The notes beneath the pieces were generated by a model. That model made no database searches. It was not told where the DNA came from and was given only the letters and a program-made list of their open reading frames with translations. 64,000 bases of DNA from Mycolicibacter heraklionensis (GTDB lineage: Bacteria > Actinomycetota > Actinomycetes > Mycobacteriales > Mycobacteriaceae): contig NZ_LDPO01000024.1 in NCBI RefSeq assembly GCF_001021505.1, forward strand, positions 1 through 64,000, read 5' to 3'. Numbering within the stretch: the stretch's first letter is position 1; each line of letters starts with the position of its first letter. Of this stretch, positions 51,110 to 60,350 are shown one piece after another. The translations under genes and the position numbers were made by a program.

Positions 51110-52731
51110 GCCCTGCAATCGGCGACCTGCTCGCCCGCCAAGCAGACGACATCGATACCCGGTACCACCCGGCCGCCGCGCTGCGCCGCCAGTTCAACAA
51201 GGTCTTCCCGACGCACTGGTCGTTCCTGCTCGGTGAGATCGCGTTGTACAGCTTCATCATCTTGCTGCTGTCCGGCGTCTACCTGACGCTGTTCTTCGAC
51301 CCGTCGATGGCCGAGGTCATCTACCACGGCGTCTACCAGCCGCTCAACGGCGTGCAGATGTCGCGGGCCTACGAGTCGGCGCTGGACATCTCCTTCGAGG
51401 TCCGCGGCGGCCTGTTCGTCCGTCAACTCCACCACTGGGCCGCGCTGATGTTCGCGGCGTCGATCATGGTGCACCTGGCGCGCATCTTCTTCACCGGCGC
51501 GTTCCGCCGGCCGCGCGAGGCGAACTGGGTGATCGGGTCGCTGCTGCTGATCCTGGCCATGTTCGAGGGCTACTTCGGTTACTCGCTGCCCGACGACCTG
51601 CTGTCCGGTATCGGTCTGCGCGCCGCGCTGTCCTCGATCACGCTGGGCATGCCGGTGATCGGCACCTGGCTGCACTGGGCGCTGTTCGGCGGCGACTTCC
51701 CGGGCACCATCTTGATCCCCCGGCTCTACGCCCTGCACATCCTGCTGATCCCGGGCATCATCCTGGCCCTGATCGGCGTGCACATGGCGCTGGTGTGGTT
51801 CCAGAAGCACACCCAGTTCCCCGGCCCGGGCCGCACCGAGACCAACGTTGTCGGTGTGCGAGTGCTGCCGGTCTTCGCGATCAAGTCCGGTGCGTTCTTC
51901 GCGATGATCACCGGCATCCTCGGCCTGATGGGCGGGCTGCTGCAGATCAACGCGATCTGGAACCTGGGCCCCTACCGGCCTTCTCAGGTGTCGGCGGGTA
52001 GCCAGCCGGACTTCTACATGATGTGGACCGAGGGCCTGGCCCGTCTGTGGCCGGCCTGGGAGTTCTACTTCTGGGGCCACACCGTGCCCGGACCGGTCGG
52101 GGTCGCGCTGATCATGGGCGGGGTCTTCATCCTGCTGATGATCTACCCGTTCCTGGAGAAGAAGTTCACCGGCGACTACGCGCACCACAACCTGCTGCAG
52201 CGGCCCCGGGACGCTCCGGTCCGCACCGCGATCGGCGCCATGGCGATCAGCTTCTACATGGTGCTGACCCTGGCTGCGATGAACGACATCATCGCGTGGA
52301 AGTTCCACATCTCGCTGAATGCGACGACCTGGATCGGCCGTATCGGGATGGTGGTGCTGCCACCGCTGATCTTCTTCGCCACCTACCGGTGGTGCATCGG
52401 CTTGCAGCGCAGTGACCGCGACGTGCTCGAGCACGGCGTCGAGACCGGCATCATCAAGCGGCTGCCGCACGGTGCCTACATCGAGCTGCACCAGCCGCTG
52501 GGCCCGGTCGACGACCACGGCCACCCCATTCCGCTGGAATACGCCGGTGCGCCGCTGCCCAAGAAGATGAACAAGCTCGGTTCGGGCGGTGCCCCGGGTC
52601 GGGGCAGCTTCCTGACGGCCGACCCGGTCGACGAGGACGCCGCGCTCAACGAGGCCGCGCATGCCAGCGAGCGGCGTGCGCTGACCGCGCTGGCCGAGCA
52701 CCAAGGCGGTAACACCAACGGCCACCACTAG
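51106..52731 (+). CDS. qcrB: Cytochrome b subunit QcrB of the bcc complex
   Basis: A 541-residue cytochrome b. VRQLHHWAALMFAASIMVHLARIF and IHLLLIPG-like histidine pairs (LHILLIPGIILALIGVHMAL) supply the heme ligands, and WNLGPYRPSQVSAGSQPDFYMMWTEG holds the quinol-site region. The long cytoplasmic C-terminal tail is typical of actinobacteria. QcrB is the target of telacebec (Q203) in M. tuberculosis. The ATG overlaps the qcrA stop by 4 bp. Confidence 0.97.
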   Translation: MSPAIGDLLARQADDIDTRYHPAAALRRQFNKVFPTHWSFLLGEIALYSFIILLLSGVYLTLFFDPSMAEVIYHGVYQPLNGVQMSRAYESALDISFEVRGGLFVRQLHHWAALMFAASIMVHLARIFFTGAFRRPREANWVIGSLLLILAMFEGYFGYSLPDDLLSGIGLRAALSSITLGMPVIGTWLHWALFGGDFPGTILIPRLYALHILLIPGIILALIGVHMALVWFQKHTQFPGPGRTETNVVGVRVLPVFAIKSGAFFAMITGILGLMGGLLQINAIWNLGPYRPSQVSAGSQPDFYMMWTEGLARLWPAWEFYFWGHTVPGPVGVALIMGGVFILLMIYPFLEKKFTGDYAHHNLLQRPRDAPVRTAIGAMAISFYMVLTLAAMNDIIAWKFHISLNATTWIGRIGMVVLPPLIFFATYRWCIGLQRSDRDVLEHGVETGIIKRLPHGAYIELHQPLGPVDDHGHPIPLEYAGAPLPKKMNKLGSGGAPGRGSFLTADPVDEDAALNEAAHASERRALTALAEHQGGNTNGHH

Positions 52732-52750
52732 GCCCACTGGGTCCGGACAA

Positions 52751-52791
52751 GCGGGCAGCCTGCGCAATCTCCTGCGCGGGCTGCCCGTTTT
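52751..52791 (+). terminator. Hairpin with T tract after qcrB (overlaps PNPOx N-terminus)
   Basis: The arms cgggcagcc (52752-52760) and ggctgcccg (52779-52787) pair perfectly and are followed by tttt, giving a plausible intrinsic terminator 20 bp after the qcrB stop. The same bases, read in the frame of the next gene, encode LRNLLRGLPVL, which looks like a real PNPOx-family N-terminus. The hairpin may therefore be partly coding. Confidence 0.6.
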
Positions 52792-53419
52792 GGTCGGTGC
52801 GGCTCCAGAGTTCGACCCGGCGCAGGCACCCGGCGACCCCGTCGCACTGTTCATCCAATGGTTGTTGCACGCTGTCGACAGCGGCATCGTGGAGCCGCAC
52901 GCGATGACGTTGTCGACGGTCGGCGCGGCGGCCGGAACCGGCGGTGCGCGGCCGTCGGCGCGGGTGCTGATCCTCAAAGACATCGATGCCGCCGGTTGGC
53001 ATTTCGGAGTCAGCTCGGCGAGCCGCAAGGGCGCCGACCTCGCCCGCAATCCGGCTGTCTCACTGACGTTTTACTGGCCCGCGCTGGGCCGTCAGGTCAG
53101 GGTCGACGGCATTGCCCTCCCCGACCCGCCACCGGTGACTGCCGACGACTTCCTGGCCCGCTCGGAAGGCGCCCGGGCGATGGTGCTCACCGGCCGGCAG
53201 AGCGAGCCCTACGACGATCCGGCAGAGATCAGCGAGGCCCTGGCCAAGGCGCACCTGGAGCTCGAACGCTCCCCCACCCTGGTGCCCGCCGAATGGGTGT
53301 CGTATGCGGTACAGGCCGACGCGGTCGAATTCTGGCAGGCCGACTCCACCCGCCGGCACCGCAGGCTGCGTTATGAACGTGACGGGACGAGCTGGTCAAC
53401 GACGCTGCTCTGGCCGTAG
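52790..53419 (+). CDS. Pyridoxamine 5'-phosphate oxidase-family flavoprotein
   Basis: About 209 residues or slightly more. DPVALFIQWLLHAVDSGIVEPHAMTLSTV matches the PdxH N-terminal helix. RPSARVLILKDIDAAGWHF, SRKGADLARNPAVSLTFYWPALGRQVRVDG and HRRLRYERDG are PNPOx-fold FMN-binding segments. It may oxidise pyridoxamine phosphate or be a related F420/FMN-dependent enzyme. No ATG, GTG or TTG exists upstream of the TTG at 52790, yet the frame upstream encodes family-like sequence; the true start may be a rare CTG inside the preceding hairpin. M. tuberculosis lacks this gene at this site by memory. Confidence 0.78.
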   Translation: MVGAAPEFDPAQAPGDPVALFIQWLLHAVDSGIVEPHAMTLSTVGAAAGTGGARPSARVLILKDIDAAGWHFGVSSASRKGADLARNPAVSLTFYWPALGRQVRVDGIALPDPPPVTADDFLARSEGARAMVLTGRQSEPYDDPAEISEALAKAHLELERSPTLVPAEWVSYAVQADAVEFWQADSTRRHRRLRYERDGTSWSTTLLWP

Positions 53420-53444
53420 CGGAGAACGGGGCTGTGACGACGGC

Positions 53445-54077
53445 TCAGCCGAAGCGAGACGGAAGCTCCAGTACCTCACCCAGCCGACGCAGGTACAGCC
53501 ACGGAATAACCGGCATGGCGGCAGTGCCGACCCCAGCCAGCCCGTAGCAGACCCACGAGCCGGTGTCCTTGCCGACGGCCATCAGGTAGGTGGCCAACGC
53601 GACCAGGGTCAAGGCGCCGCCCAGCGCGCCGGCCAGCACCGTGATGCCACGCAGCAGCACCCGATCCACCTGAGCCTGGTTGGGCAGCACCGGGCGTGTG
53701 CTGGCCGCCCGCCGGCCCGGAGCGTCGAAACCGCGCTGCGGGAGCGGGGCGTTCTGGCGCAGCGGCTTGGCCGGCGCCGGGGACGGGAAGCCGGGGGGCC
53801 GCGGAGGGCTGGGCTGGCGCGCCCGGAGCAGCACCGGGATGGCCGCGAGGATGACCAACGCGGACACCCCGATCACGATGTAGAGCAGGCCGCTGTGCGA
53901 ACTCTTGGTCGGCTCGTGAAAGCCCCGCCCCAGATCGACGAGCGCCACCGTGGCCGCCACGCTCATGCCCAGCCACGTCAGCCAGATCGCGGCGCACGCG
54001 CCCAGCAGGACACGATCGGTGACCTCCGGGGACTGCCCCGGTCGAATGAATCGCTCTACCATGTTCCCGCCGGTCAT
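53445..54077 (-). CDS. Conserved membrane protein (Rv2197c-like)
   Basis: A 210-residue protein. Two N-terminal helices (about 24-47 and 63-84) and two C-terminal helices (about 146-167 and 175-193) flank a Pro/Arg-rich cytoplasmic-type linker. It resembles Rv2197c in length and layout; function is unknown to me. The ATG at 54077 overlaps the mmpS3 stop by 4 bp (ATGA); another ATG lies at 54062. Confidence 0.82.
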   Translation of the reverse strand: MTGGNMVERFIRPGQSPEVTDRVLLGACAAIWLTWLGMSVAATVALVDLGRGFHEPTKSSHSGLLYIVIGVSALVILAAIPVLLRARQPSPPRPPGFPSPAPAKPLRQNAPLPQRGFDAPGRRAASTRPVLPNQAQVDRVLLRGITVLAGALGGALTLVALATYLMAVGKDTGSWVCYGLAGVGTAAMPVIPWLYLRRLGEVLELPSRFG

Positions 54078-54931
54078 CCGCAGCTCGTCGCCGGTGCGTC
54101 GTTGCTGTTGGAGAACAACACCCTACCGTCACTGCTGGTGATCGAGCAGTTCAGTTTGCTCAGCCGCAGCATGCTGGTGGCCTCCACCGAACCGATCTCG
54201 GACTGGGATATCGGGGTCAGGGTCAGCGACCACGGGATGTAGGCGTTGCGCTGCGTGCGACGTTGCCCGGACGCATCCACGTAGGTGATCGTGATCTGGT
54301 CGAACGGCGCCTTGGTGCCCGTCACCGAGTAGGTCACCTGCAGCGGCTTCGGCGGGGTGGTCGTGGTGGTCTCCTGCGTCGTGGTCGATGGCTCGGGCGC
54401 CGGCTCCTCGCTCGGCGGCGGCGGGGGCGGCGGCTCCTCGCTGCTGGGCGGCGGGGGCGGCGCGGTGGTGCTGGTGCTGGTCCGGGTGATCTCGTCCTGC
54501 ACCGGCGGCACCGAGACCGTGCTGCTCGTCGTGCCGGGCGTAGCCAGATCGTGAGTCTCGGTGCGGGCGAACAGCAACGCCACCGACACCACCAGGGAGA
54601 CCGCGGCGATGATCACGGTGACACCGACCACCCACGGCCACCGTGGCGTCTTGGCGTCCAGGTCCGGTTCGTCGGGTGCGTCGTAGTTGTCGTAGTCGTA
54701 GAGCCGCGGATCCACCGGGACGTAGGGCCCGCTCAGAAACTGCTCGGATTCGGGAGCCGAATACGCCTGCGAGTAGGCGGTGTTGTCCGGAGCAGCGGCG
54801 GTAGGAGTGGCAGCCACGTCGTCAAGCGGCTGGATCTCTCCGCCTGCCTCGGGGGCCAGGTCAGAGGCCGGCTGACCGTTGCCGGAGCCCTCGTCTCCAG
54901 AGCCCGCCTCTGGGGGATTCGGCCCGCTCAT
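54074..54931 (-). CDS. mmpS3: Membrane protein MmpS3
   Basis: A 285-residue protein of the MmpS family, larger than other members. An acidic cytoplasmic N-terminus (1-95) precedes one helix (about 98-122, WPWVVGVTVIIAAVSLVVSVALL). A Thr/Pro/Glu-rich spacer with runs of Pro (about 150-195) follows, then the C-terminal MmpS domain (QVTYSVTGTKAPFDQITITYVDASGQ through NAYIPWSLTL). MmpS3 has no MmpL partner beside it here or in M. tuberculosis, and it lies within the respiratory cluster. Confidence 0.92.
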   Translation of the reverse strand: MSGPNPPEAGSGDEGSGNGQPASDLAPEAGGEIQPLDDVAATPTAAAPDNTAYSQAYSAPESEQFLSGPYVPVDPRLYDYDNYDAPDEPDLDAKTPRWPWVVGVTVIIAAVSLVVSVALLFARTETHDLATPGTTSSTVSVPPVQDEITRTSTSTTAPPPPPSSEEPPPPPPPSEEPAPEPSTTTQETTTTTPPKPLQVTYSVTGTKAPFDQITITYVDASGQRRTQRNAYIPWSLTLTPISQSEIGSVEATSMLRLSKLNCSITSSDGRVLFSNSNDAPATSCG

Positions 54932-55061
54932 TCCCGCCTATCCTGTTCAAACCGCCGCGCCACGCCCTGACCGGTTGCGGTCGACATCAACCACCGTTGG
55001 TCATTGTGCATCGGCAACCCTACCCAAATGGGTCGACACGGCGGAGGCGACGGAGGTGTGG

Positions 55062-55481
55062 TCAGTGTTTCTCGGGGCCGATGTAGTACTCGAAGACCAG
55101 TCCGGCCACGCTCGACAACACGAACACCACTCCGGCAGCGATCAGCCACGGGAGCCACAGGGCGATTCCGACAGCGGCCACCGACCCGGACAACGCGACC
55201 AGAATGGGCCACCAGCTGTGCGGGCTGAAAAAGCCCAGCTCGCCGGCGCCGTCACTGACCTCGGCCGCTTCGTAGTCCTCGGGACGAGTGTCCAGCCGGC
55301 GTGCCACGAACCGGAAGAAGGTGGCCACGATCATGGCCATCATCCCGGTCAGGAACAGCGCGGTGGTGCCGGCCCATTCCACGCCGCCGGTGGCGAACTT
55401 CCCGGTCAGCACCGCGTAGATCACCCCGACCACCAGGAAGAAGGTGGCGACGAACTCGAACAGCCTGGATTCGATGCGCAT
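55062..55481 (-). CDS. ctaF: Cytochrome aa3 oxidase subunit IV CtaF
   Basis: A 139-residue membrane protein with four helices in two pairs (MRIESRLFEFVATFFLVVGVIYAVLTG start, WAGTTALFLTGMMAMIVATFF, HSWWPILVALSGSVAAVGIAL and the C-terminal LSSVAGLVFEYYIGPE). This is the actinobacterial subunit IV. The stop of ctaC is 10 bp upstream, so ctaC-ctaF form an operon. Confidence 0.94.
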   Translation of the reverse strand: MRIESRLFEFVATFFLVVGVIYAVLTGKFATGGVEWAGTTALFLTGMMAMIVATFFRFVARRLDTRPEDYEAAEVSDGAGELGFFSPHSWWPILVALSGSVAAVGIALWLPWLIAAGVVFVLSSVAGLVFEYYIGPEKH

Positions 55482-55491
55482 GCGGTTGTCC

Positions 55492-56571
55492 CTACTTGTT
55501 GCTGGCTTGCGGGGCTAGCAGGCCACGGCGGCTGTCGAACGGGAACGTGGTGGTCGCCAGCGGTTCCTGCTTGATCGCCTCCAGCGCCTCGGCGTTGGTC
55601 TTTCCGGCGATGCGCTGATCCAGATAGGCCTTGAAGTCGTTGGGCGAGACCACTCGGACTTCGAAGTTCATCATCGCGTGGTAGGTGCCGCACATCTCGG
55701 CGCAGTGGCCGACGAACGCGCCTTCCTTGGTGATCTCGGAGACCTGGAAGGTGTTCACCTGGTTGTTGCGTTCGGGCCAGGCGATGACGTCGCGCTTGAA
55801 CAGGAACTCGGGCACCCAGAAGGCGTGGATGACGTCGGCCGAGTTGAGCACGAACTCGATGCGCTTACCGCTGGGCAGCACCAACACCGGGATCTCGCCG
55901 GTGGTGCCCACCGTCTCGATCTTGTCGAAGTTGAGGTAGGTGCGGTCCTCGGTGTTGAGGCCGCGCACCGGGCCGACCAGTTCTTCGCCGTGCGCGTCGA
56001 CGCCCTCGGGCTTGGAGGCCATCGCGTCCTTGCGGGCCGGGTCCACCCCGTCGTAGCTCAGCGTATGGTCGTGGAAGTCGACCTTCTGGTAGCCGAACTT
56101 CCAGTTCCACTGGAAGGCGGTGACGTCGACGACGACCTCCGGGTCGGGCTCGTGGTGCAGCATCTCCTCCTGGACCACGACGGTGAAGTAGAAGATCACC
56201 GCGACGGCCAGGAACGGCAAGACGGTCAGCCCGAGCTCCAGCGGCATGTTGTAGCCGAACTGGCGCGGCAGCTCAGTGTCGGTCGCCTTCTTACGGTGGA
56301 AGATCATCGACCAGAAGATCATTCCCCAGACCAGCCCACCGATCACCACCGAAGCGATGACCATGCCGATCCACAGCTGGTAGTTCGCCTCGGCCTGCGG
56401 CGTGATGCCCTTGGGCCAGCCGAAACCGACCACATCGGTCCAGTCGACGCTGCAACCGCTGAGCGTCACCGCCAGCAGTCCGAGCACGCTGACCGCGGTC
56501 AGCGGTCGAAGCAGACGGCGATGTGCAACGCCCTGCCCGCGACGTGTCACGTTGGTGCCTCCTCGAGTCAC
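55492..56571 (-). CDS. ctaC: Cytochrome aa3 oxidase subunit II CtaC
   Basis: A 359-residue subunit II made as a lipoprotein (lipobox LSGC near residue 40). Two helices follow (about 68-90 and 112-134), and then the CuA domain. The second half carries VIHAFWVPEFLFK and GHCAEMCGTYHAMM, which provide the two His, two Cys and Met ligands. The insertion with GVDAHGEELVGPVRG is the actinobacterial loop that contacts QcrC. The start may be the ATG at 56571 or a GTG seven codons later. Confidence 0.96.
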   Translation of the reverse strand: MTRGGTNVTRRGQGVAHRRLLRPLTAVSVLGLLAVTLSGCSVDWTDVVGFGWPKGITPQAEANYQLWIGMVIASVVIGGLVWGMIFWSMIFHRKKATDTELPRQFGYNMPLELGLTVLPFLAVAVIFYFTVVVQEEMLHHEPDPEVVVDVTAFQWNWKFGYQKVDFHDHTLSYDGVDPARKDAMASKPEGVDAHGEELVGPVRGLNTEDRTYLNFDKIETVGTTGEIPVLVLPSGKRIEFVLNSADVIHAFWVPEFLFKRDVIAWPERNNQVNTFQVSEITKEGAFVGHCAEMCGTYHAMMNFEVRVVSPNDFKAYLDQRIAGKTNAEALEAIKQEPLATTTFPFDSRRGLLAPQASNK

Positions 56572-56765
56572 AGAACGGGCCGACTGACCCGGCGGAGCAG
56601 TCGAATACTACGCAGCGTAGACCACCCGGATCACCGAGGTTTGATGTACCTGCCGGTTGGCCGCCCCAGTGTGTTGACCGCCTCATCCGACTCCCCCGGT
56701 CCGCACCCGCCCTGCGCAGGCCTACATGGTTAAAGGCCGATACCGGTGCGGCATACTGGGACCCG

Positions 56766-58712
56766 ATGTGTGGACTGCTGGCCTTCGTCTGTGCCCCGGC
56801 CGGCACGACACCGGGCCCTGATGTGGCCGAAGTCGCCGGCGCGGTGTCGCGCGCAACCCACCTGATGCGCCACCGCGGCCCGGACGAGCCAGGCGGCATC
56901 TGGGCCGGCGACCGCGTGGTGTTCGGCTTCAACCGGCTGTCGTTCATCGACATCGCCCATTCGCACCAGCCCATGCGGTGGGGCCCGCCGGAGGCTCCGG
57001 AGCGCTACGAACTGGTGTTCAACGGCGAGATTTACAACTACCTGGAGTTACGCGAAGAGCTGGCCGCCGAGCACGGCGCGGTGTTCGCCACCGACGGCGA
57101 CGGCGAGGCGATCGTCGCGGGCTACCACTACTGGGGCGTCGACGTGCTGACGCGGTTGCGCGGCATGTTCGCCTTCGCGGTGTGGGACACCGTGGCCGGC
57201 GAGCTGTTCTGCGCCCGCGACCCGTTCGGGATCAAACCGCTGTTCATGGCGTCCGGCCCGGGCGGCACGGTGGTGGGCAGCGAGAAGAAGTGCCTGCTGG
57301 ACCTGGCCGACGTGGTGGGTTTCGACACCGACATCGACGCCCGCGCCGTCCAGCACTACACGGTGCTGCAGTACGTGCCGGAACCGGAGACGCTGCACCG
57401 CGGCATCCGCCGGCTGGAGTCGGGCTGCTACGCCCGGATTCGGCCCGGCGGCGCGCCGGAGACCACTCGCTATTTCCGGCCGCGGTTCGACGCCACCCCG
57501 ATCACCCGCGACACCGAGCAAGCCCGCTACGACGAGATCACCGCGGTGCTGGAGGATTCGGTGGCCAAGCACATGCGGGCCGACGTCACCGTCGGCGCGT
57601 TTCTGTCCGGGGGGATCGACTCCACCGCGATCGCGGCGCTGGCGATGCGGCACAACCCCAAGCTGATCACCTTCACCACCGGGTTCGAGCGGGAGGGCTT
57701 CTCCGAGATCGACGTGGCCGCCGCGTCCGCCGAGGCGATCGGCGCCCGGCACGTGGTCAAGGTGGTGAGCCCGGCCGAGTTCGTCGCCGCCCTGCCCGAG
57801 ATCGTCTGGTATCTGGACGACCCGGTCGCCGACCCGGCCCTGGTTCCGCTGTACTTCATCGCCGCCGAAGCCCGCAAGCACGTCAAGGTGGTGCTCTCCG
57901 GCGAAGGCGCCGACGAGCTGTTCGGCGGCTACACGATCTACCGCGAGCCGCTGTCGCTGCGCCCGTTCGACTACCTGCCGGCGCCGGTGCGCCGGTCGCT
58001 GGGCAAGGCGTCGCGGCCGTTGCCCGAGGGAATGCGCGGCAAGAGCCTGCTGCACCGCGGGTCGCTGACGCTGGAAGAGCGCTACTACGGCAACGCGCGC
58101 AGCTTCTCCGACGAGCAACTGCGCGCGGTACTGCCCGGCTTCTCCCCCGAATGGACCCACACCGACGTCACCGCGCCGCTGTATGCCGAATCGGCCGGCT
58201 GGGACCCGGTGGCCCGGATGCAGCACATCGACCTGTTCACCTGGCTGCGCGGCGACATCCTGGTCAAGGCCGACAAGATGACCATGGCCAATTCACTGGA
58301 GCTGCGGGTGCCGTTCCTGGACCCTGAGGTGTTCGCGGTGGCGTCGCGGCTTCCGGTATCGGCCAAGATCACCCGCACCACCACCAAGTACGCGCTGCGC
58401 CGGGCGCTGGAGCCGATCATTCCCGCGCACGTGCTGCACCGCCCCAAGCTCGGCTTCCCGGTGCCGTTGCGGCACTGGCTGCGCGCCGGTGAGCTGCTGG
58501 AGTGGGCGTACGCCACGGTGGACGCCACCGGCGCCGATCACCTGATCGATGTCGCCGCCGTGCGCACGATGCTCGACGAACACCGCGTCGGCACCGCCGA
58601 TCACAGCCGTCGGCTGTGGACCGTGCTGATCTTCATGTTGTGGCACGCGATCTTCGTCGAGCACAGCGTGGTGCCCGCCATCCGGGAGCCGGACTACCCG
58701 GTGCGGCTGTAG
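56766..58712 (+). CDS. asnB: Glutamine-dependent asparagine synthetase-family amidotransferase AsnB
   Basis: A 648-residue class II glutamine amidotransferase. Cys2 of the start MCGLLAFVC is the glutaminase nucleophile. RHRGPDEPGG, NRLSFID and FNGEIYNY line the N-terminal site. LSGGIDSTAIAALA is the PP-loop of the synthetase domain, and LSGEGADELFGGYT completes it. In mycobacteria and corynebacteria this protein (AsnB/LtsA) is linked to amidation of meso-DAP in peptidoglycan precursors, which fits the dcw neighbourhood. The ATG at 56766 exposes Cys2 and is therefore required; it diverges from ctaC. Confidence 0.95.
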   Translation: MCGLLAFVCAPAGTTPGPDVAEVAGAVSRATHLMRHRGPDEPGGIWAGDRVVFGFNRLSFIDIAHSHQPMRWGPPEAPERYELVFNGEIYNYLELREELAAEHGAVFATDGDGEAIVAGYHYWGVDVLTRLRGMFAFAVWDTVAGELFCARDPFGIKPLFMASGPGGTVVGSEKKCLLDLADVVGFDTDIDARAVQHYTVLQYVPEPETLHRGIRRLESGCYARIRPGGAPETTRYFRPRFDATPITRDTEQARYDEITAVLEDSVAKHMRADVTVGAFLSGGIDSTAIAALAMRHNPKLITFTTGFEREGFSEIDVAAASAEAIGARHVVKVVSPAEFVAALPEIVWYLDDPVADPALVPLYFIAAEARKHVKVVLSGEGADELFGGYTIYREPLSLRPFDYLPAPVRRSLGKASRPLPEGMRGKSLLHRGSLTLEERYYGNARSFSDEQLRAVLPGFSPEWTHTDVTAPLYAESAGWDPVARMQHIDLFTWLRGDILVKADKMTMANSLELRVPFLDPEVFAVASRLPVSAKITRTTTKYALRRALEPIIPAHVLHRPKLGFPVPLRHWLRAGELLEWAYATVDATGADHLIDVAAVRTMLDEHRVGTADHSRRLWTVLIFMLWHAIFVEHSVVPAIREPDYPVRL

Positions 58713-58717
58713 CCGTT

Positions 58718-58770
58718 CACTCTGCGCCCACCAGGCCAGCTACTCGCACGTTTGCCTGGTAGGCGCAGAG
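58718..58770. terminator. Palindrome between convergent asnB and adoK
   Basis: The arms actctgcgcccaccaggc (from 58718) and gcctggtaggcgcagagt (to about 58770) form an almost perfect inverted repeat around a short loop, filling the 68-bp gap between the two stops. It is probably a bidirectional terminator. It is similar in size and placement, but not in sequence, to the palindromes at 7726 and 31789. Confidence 0.65.
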
Positions 58771-58780
58771 TCAGCGTCGA

Positions 58781-59755
58781 TTACTTGAGCGCAGCGCTGA
58801 TCTCGGCTGCGGCCGCGTCACCGTAGGCGTCCGCCAACCGGCTCACCGCGACGTCGCGGTCCCACACCCACTCCTGGGTTCCGGTGGACTCCAGCACCAG
58901 CACGGCCACCAGCGAACCGAGCTGCGCGGAGCGCTCCAGGTTCAGCCCGGCGCTGCGTCCGGTGAGGAAGCCGGCGCGGAAGGCGTCGCCGACCCCGGTC
59001 GGGTCGGTCTGGGACTTCTCCGGAACCACGCCGACGTGGATGCGGGAGCCGTCCGGGGAGACGATGTCGACGCCGTCGCCGCCCAGGGTGGTCACCCGCA
59101 GCCCGACCTGCTTGGCGACGTCGGCCTCGGTCCAGCCGGTCTTAGACAGCAGCAGATCCCACTCGTAGTCGTTGGTGAACAGGTAGGTGGCACCGTCGAT
59201 GAGCTTGCGGATCTCGTCCCCGGTCAGCCGGGCCAACTGCTGCGACGGGTCGGCGGCGAACGCCAGCCCGAGCTTGCGGCACTCCTCGGTGTGCAGGAAC
59301 ATCGCCTCGGGGTCGTTGGCCCCGACGATCACCAGCTCCGGCTTCCCCGCGGTCTCGACCAGCTTGGCCAGCGAGATGTTGCGGGCCTCCGACATCGCGC
59401 CGGGGTAGAACGACGCGATCTGGGCCATGTCCTGGTCGGTGGTGCAGACAAACCGGGCGGTATGCGCGGTCGTCGAGGTCAGCACGTGGTCGCAGTTGAC
59501 CCCGTGGGAGACCAGCCACTGCCGGTAGTCGGCGAAGTCCGCGCCGGCGGCACCGACCAGGGCGGCGTCACCACCGAGCACACCGATGGCGAAGGCGATG
59601 TTGCCCGCCACCCCACCGCGGTGCACCACCAGGTCGTCGACCAGGAAGCTCAGCGACACCTTCTGCAGGTGATCGGCCAGCAGCTGTTCGGAAAACCGAC
59701 CCGGAAAGCGCATCAGATGGTCGGTCGCGATCGAACCGGTCACCGCAATCGTCAC
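58781..59755 (-). CDS. adoK: Adenosine kinase (PfkB family)
   Basis: A 324-residue ribokinase-type enzyme. The start TIAVTGSIATDHLMRFPGRF, the VVHRGGVAGNIAFAIGVLGG loop, NDYEWDLLL and the signature DPTGVGDAFRAGFLTG with the catalytic Asp are present. The M. tuberculosis homologue Rv2202c (also called CbhK) phosphorylates adenosine and belongs to the sugar-kinase group. In that species a further gene (Rv2203) follows upstream by memory; here only 123 bp separate it from the Fe-S carrier gene. Confidence 0.93.
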   Translation of the reverse strand: MTIAVTGSIATDHLMRFPGRFSEQLLADHLQKVSLSFLVDDLVVHRGGVAGNIAFAIGVLGGDAALVGAAGADFADYRQWLVSHGVNCDHVLTSTTAHTARFVCTTDQDMAQIASFYPGAMSEARNISLAKLVETAGKPELVIVGANDPEAMFLHTEECRKLGLAFAADPSQQLARLTGDEIRKLIDGATYLFTNDYEWDLLLSKTGWTEADVAKQVGLRVTTLGGDGVDIVSPDGSRIHVGVVPEKSQTDPTGVGDAFRAGFLTGRSAGLNLERSAQLGSLVAVLVLESTGTQEWVWDRDVAVSRLADAYGDAAAAEISAALK

Positions 59756-59878
59756 TGAAGAATCCCCCTCGTATGGTCACCATGGGCCTGGATGTGGGTA
59801 CCCACGGTAGCGGTCCGGTGCCGCCGGTTCGTCGTCGGGCAGCACAAAACCCCCGACGTTCAGGTGTTATTCAGGCGC

Positions 59879-60235
59879 TCAGTTGAACGAGTCGCCGCAC
59901 GAGCACGAGCCGCCGGCGTTGGGGTTCTCGATGGTGAAGCCCTGCTTGTCGATCTGGTCGGCGTAGCCGATCTCGGCTCCTTGCAGATACGGCGCGCTCA
60001 TCCGGTCGACGGTCAGCGTGACGCCGTTGAACTCCGCGACCACGTCACCGTCGAGGCTGCGGTCGTCGAAGAACAGGTTGTAGCGCAGGCCGGCGCAGCC
60101 GCCCGGCTGGACCGAGATCCGCAGGGTCAGGTCGTCACGACCTTCCTGTTCCAGCAGCGCCTTCACCTTGGCCGCGGCCTCATCGGTCAAGACCACGCCG
60201 TGAGACTCGGTGGCCGACTGATCTCGAACAGTCAT
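59879..60235 (-). CDS. A-type Fe-S carrier/insertion protein (IscA/ErpA family)
   Basis: A 118-residue protein. GVVLTDEAAAKVKALLEQEG begins the domain, QPGGCAGLRYNLFFDD contains the first conserved Cys, and the C-terminal GGSCSCGDSFN gives the CxC pair. These three Cys bind or deliver Fe-S clusters. The acidic loop GDVVAEFNGVTLTVDRMSAPYLQGAEIGY (shown by its ends GDVV and EIGY) is typical. Corresponds to Rv2204c. Confidence 0.93.
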   Translation of the reverse strand: MTVRDQSATESHGVVLTDEAAAKVKALLEQEGRDDLTLRISVQPGGCAGLRYNLFFDDRSLDGDVVAEFNGVTLTVDRMSAPYLQGAEIGYADQIDKQGFTIENPNAGGSCSCGDSFN

Positions 60236-60350
60236 TGCGTCTCCCTATTGCGGTTGATCATGGGGGCGGGCCCGACCTCGACGCGAGGCACTCGAGCCCA
60301 CCACAACAACGATACCCTGCGCCAACGTGTTCCCCACCCATGCGGCGAAC

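Noticed and set aside
50923..53049. A 708-codon open frame antisense to qcrA, qcrB and the PNPOx-like gene
   Set aside because: Shadow of three real genes with no recognisable domain.
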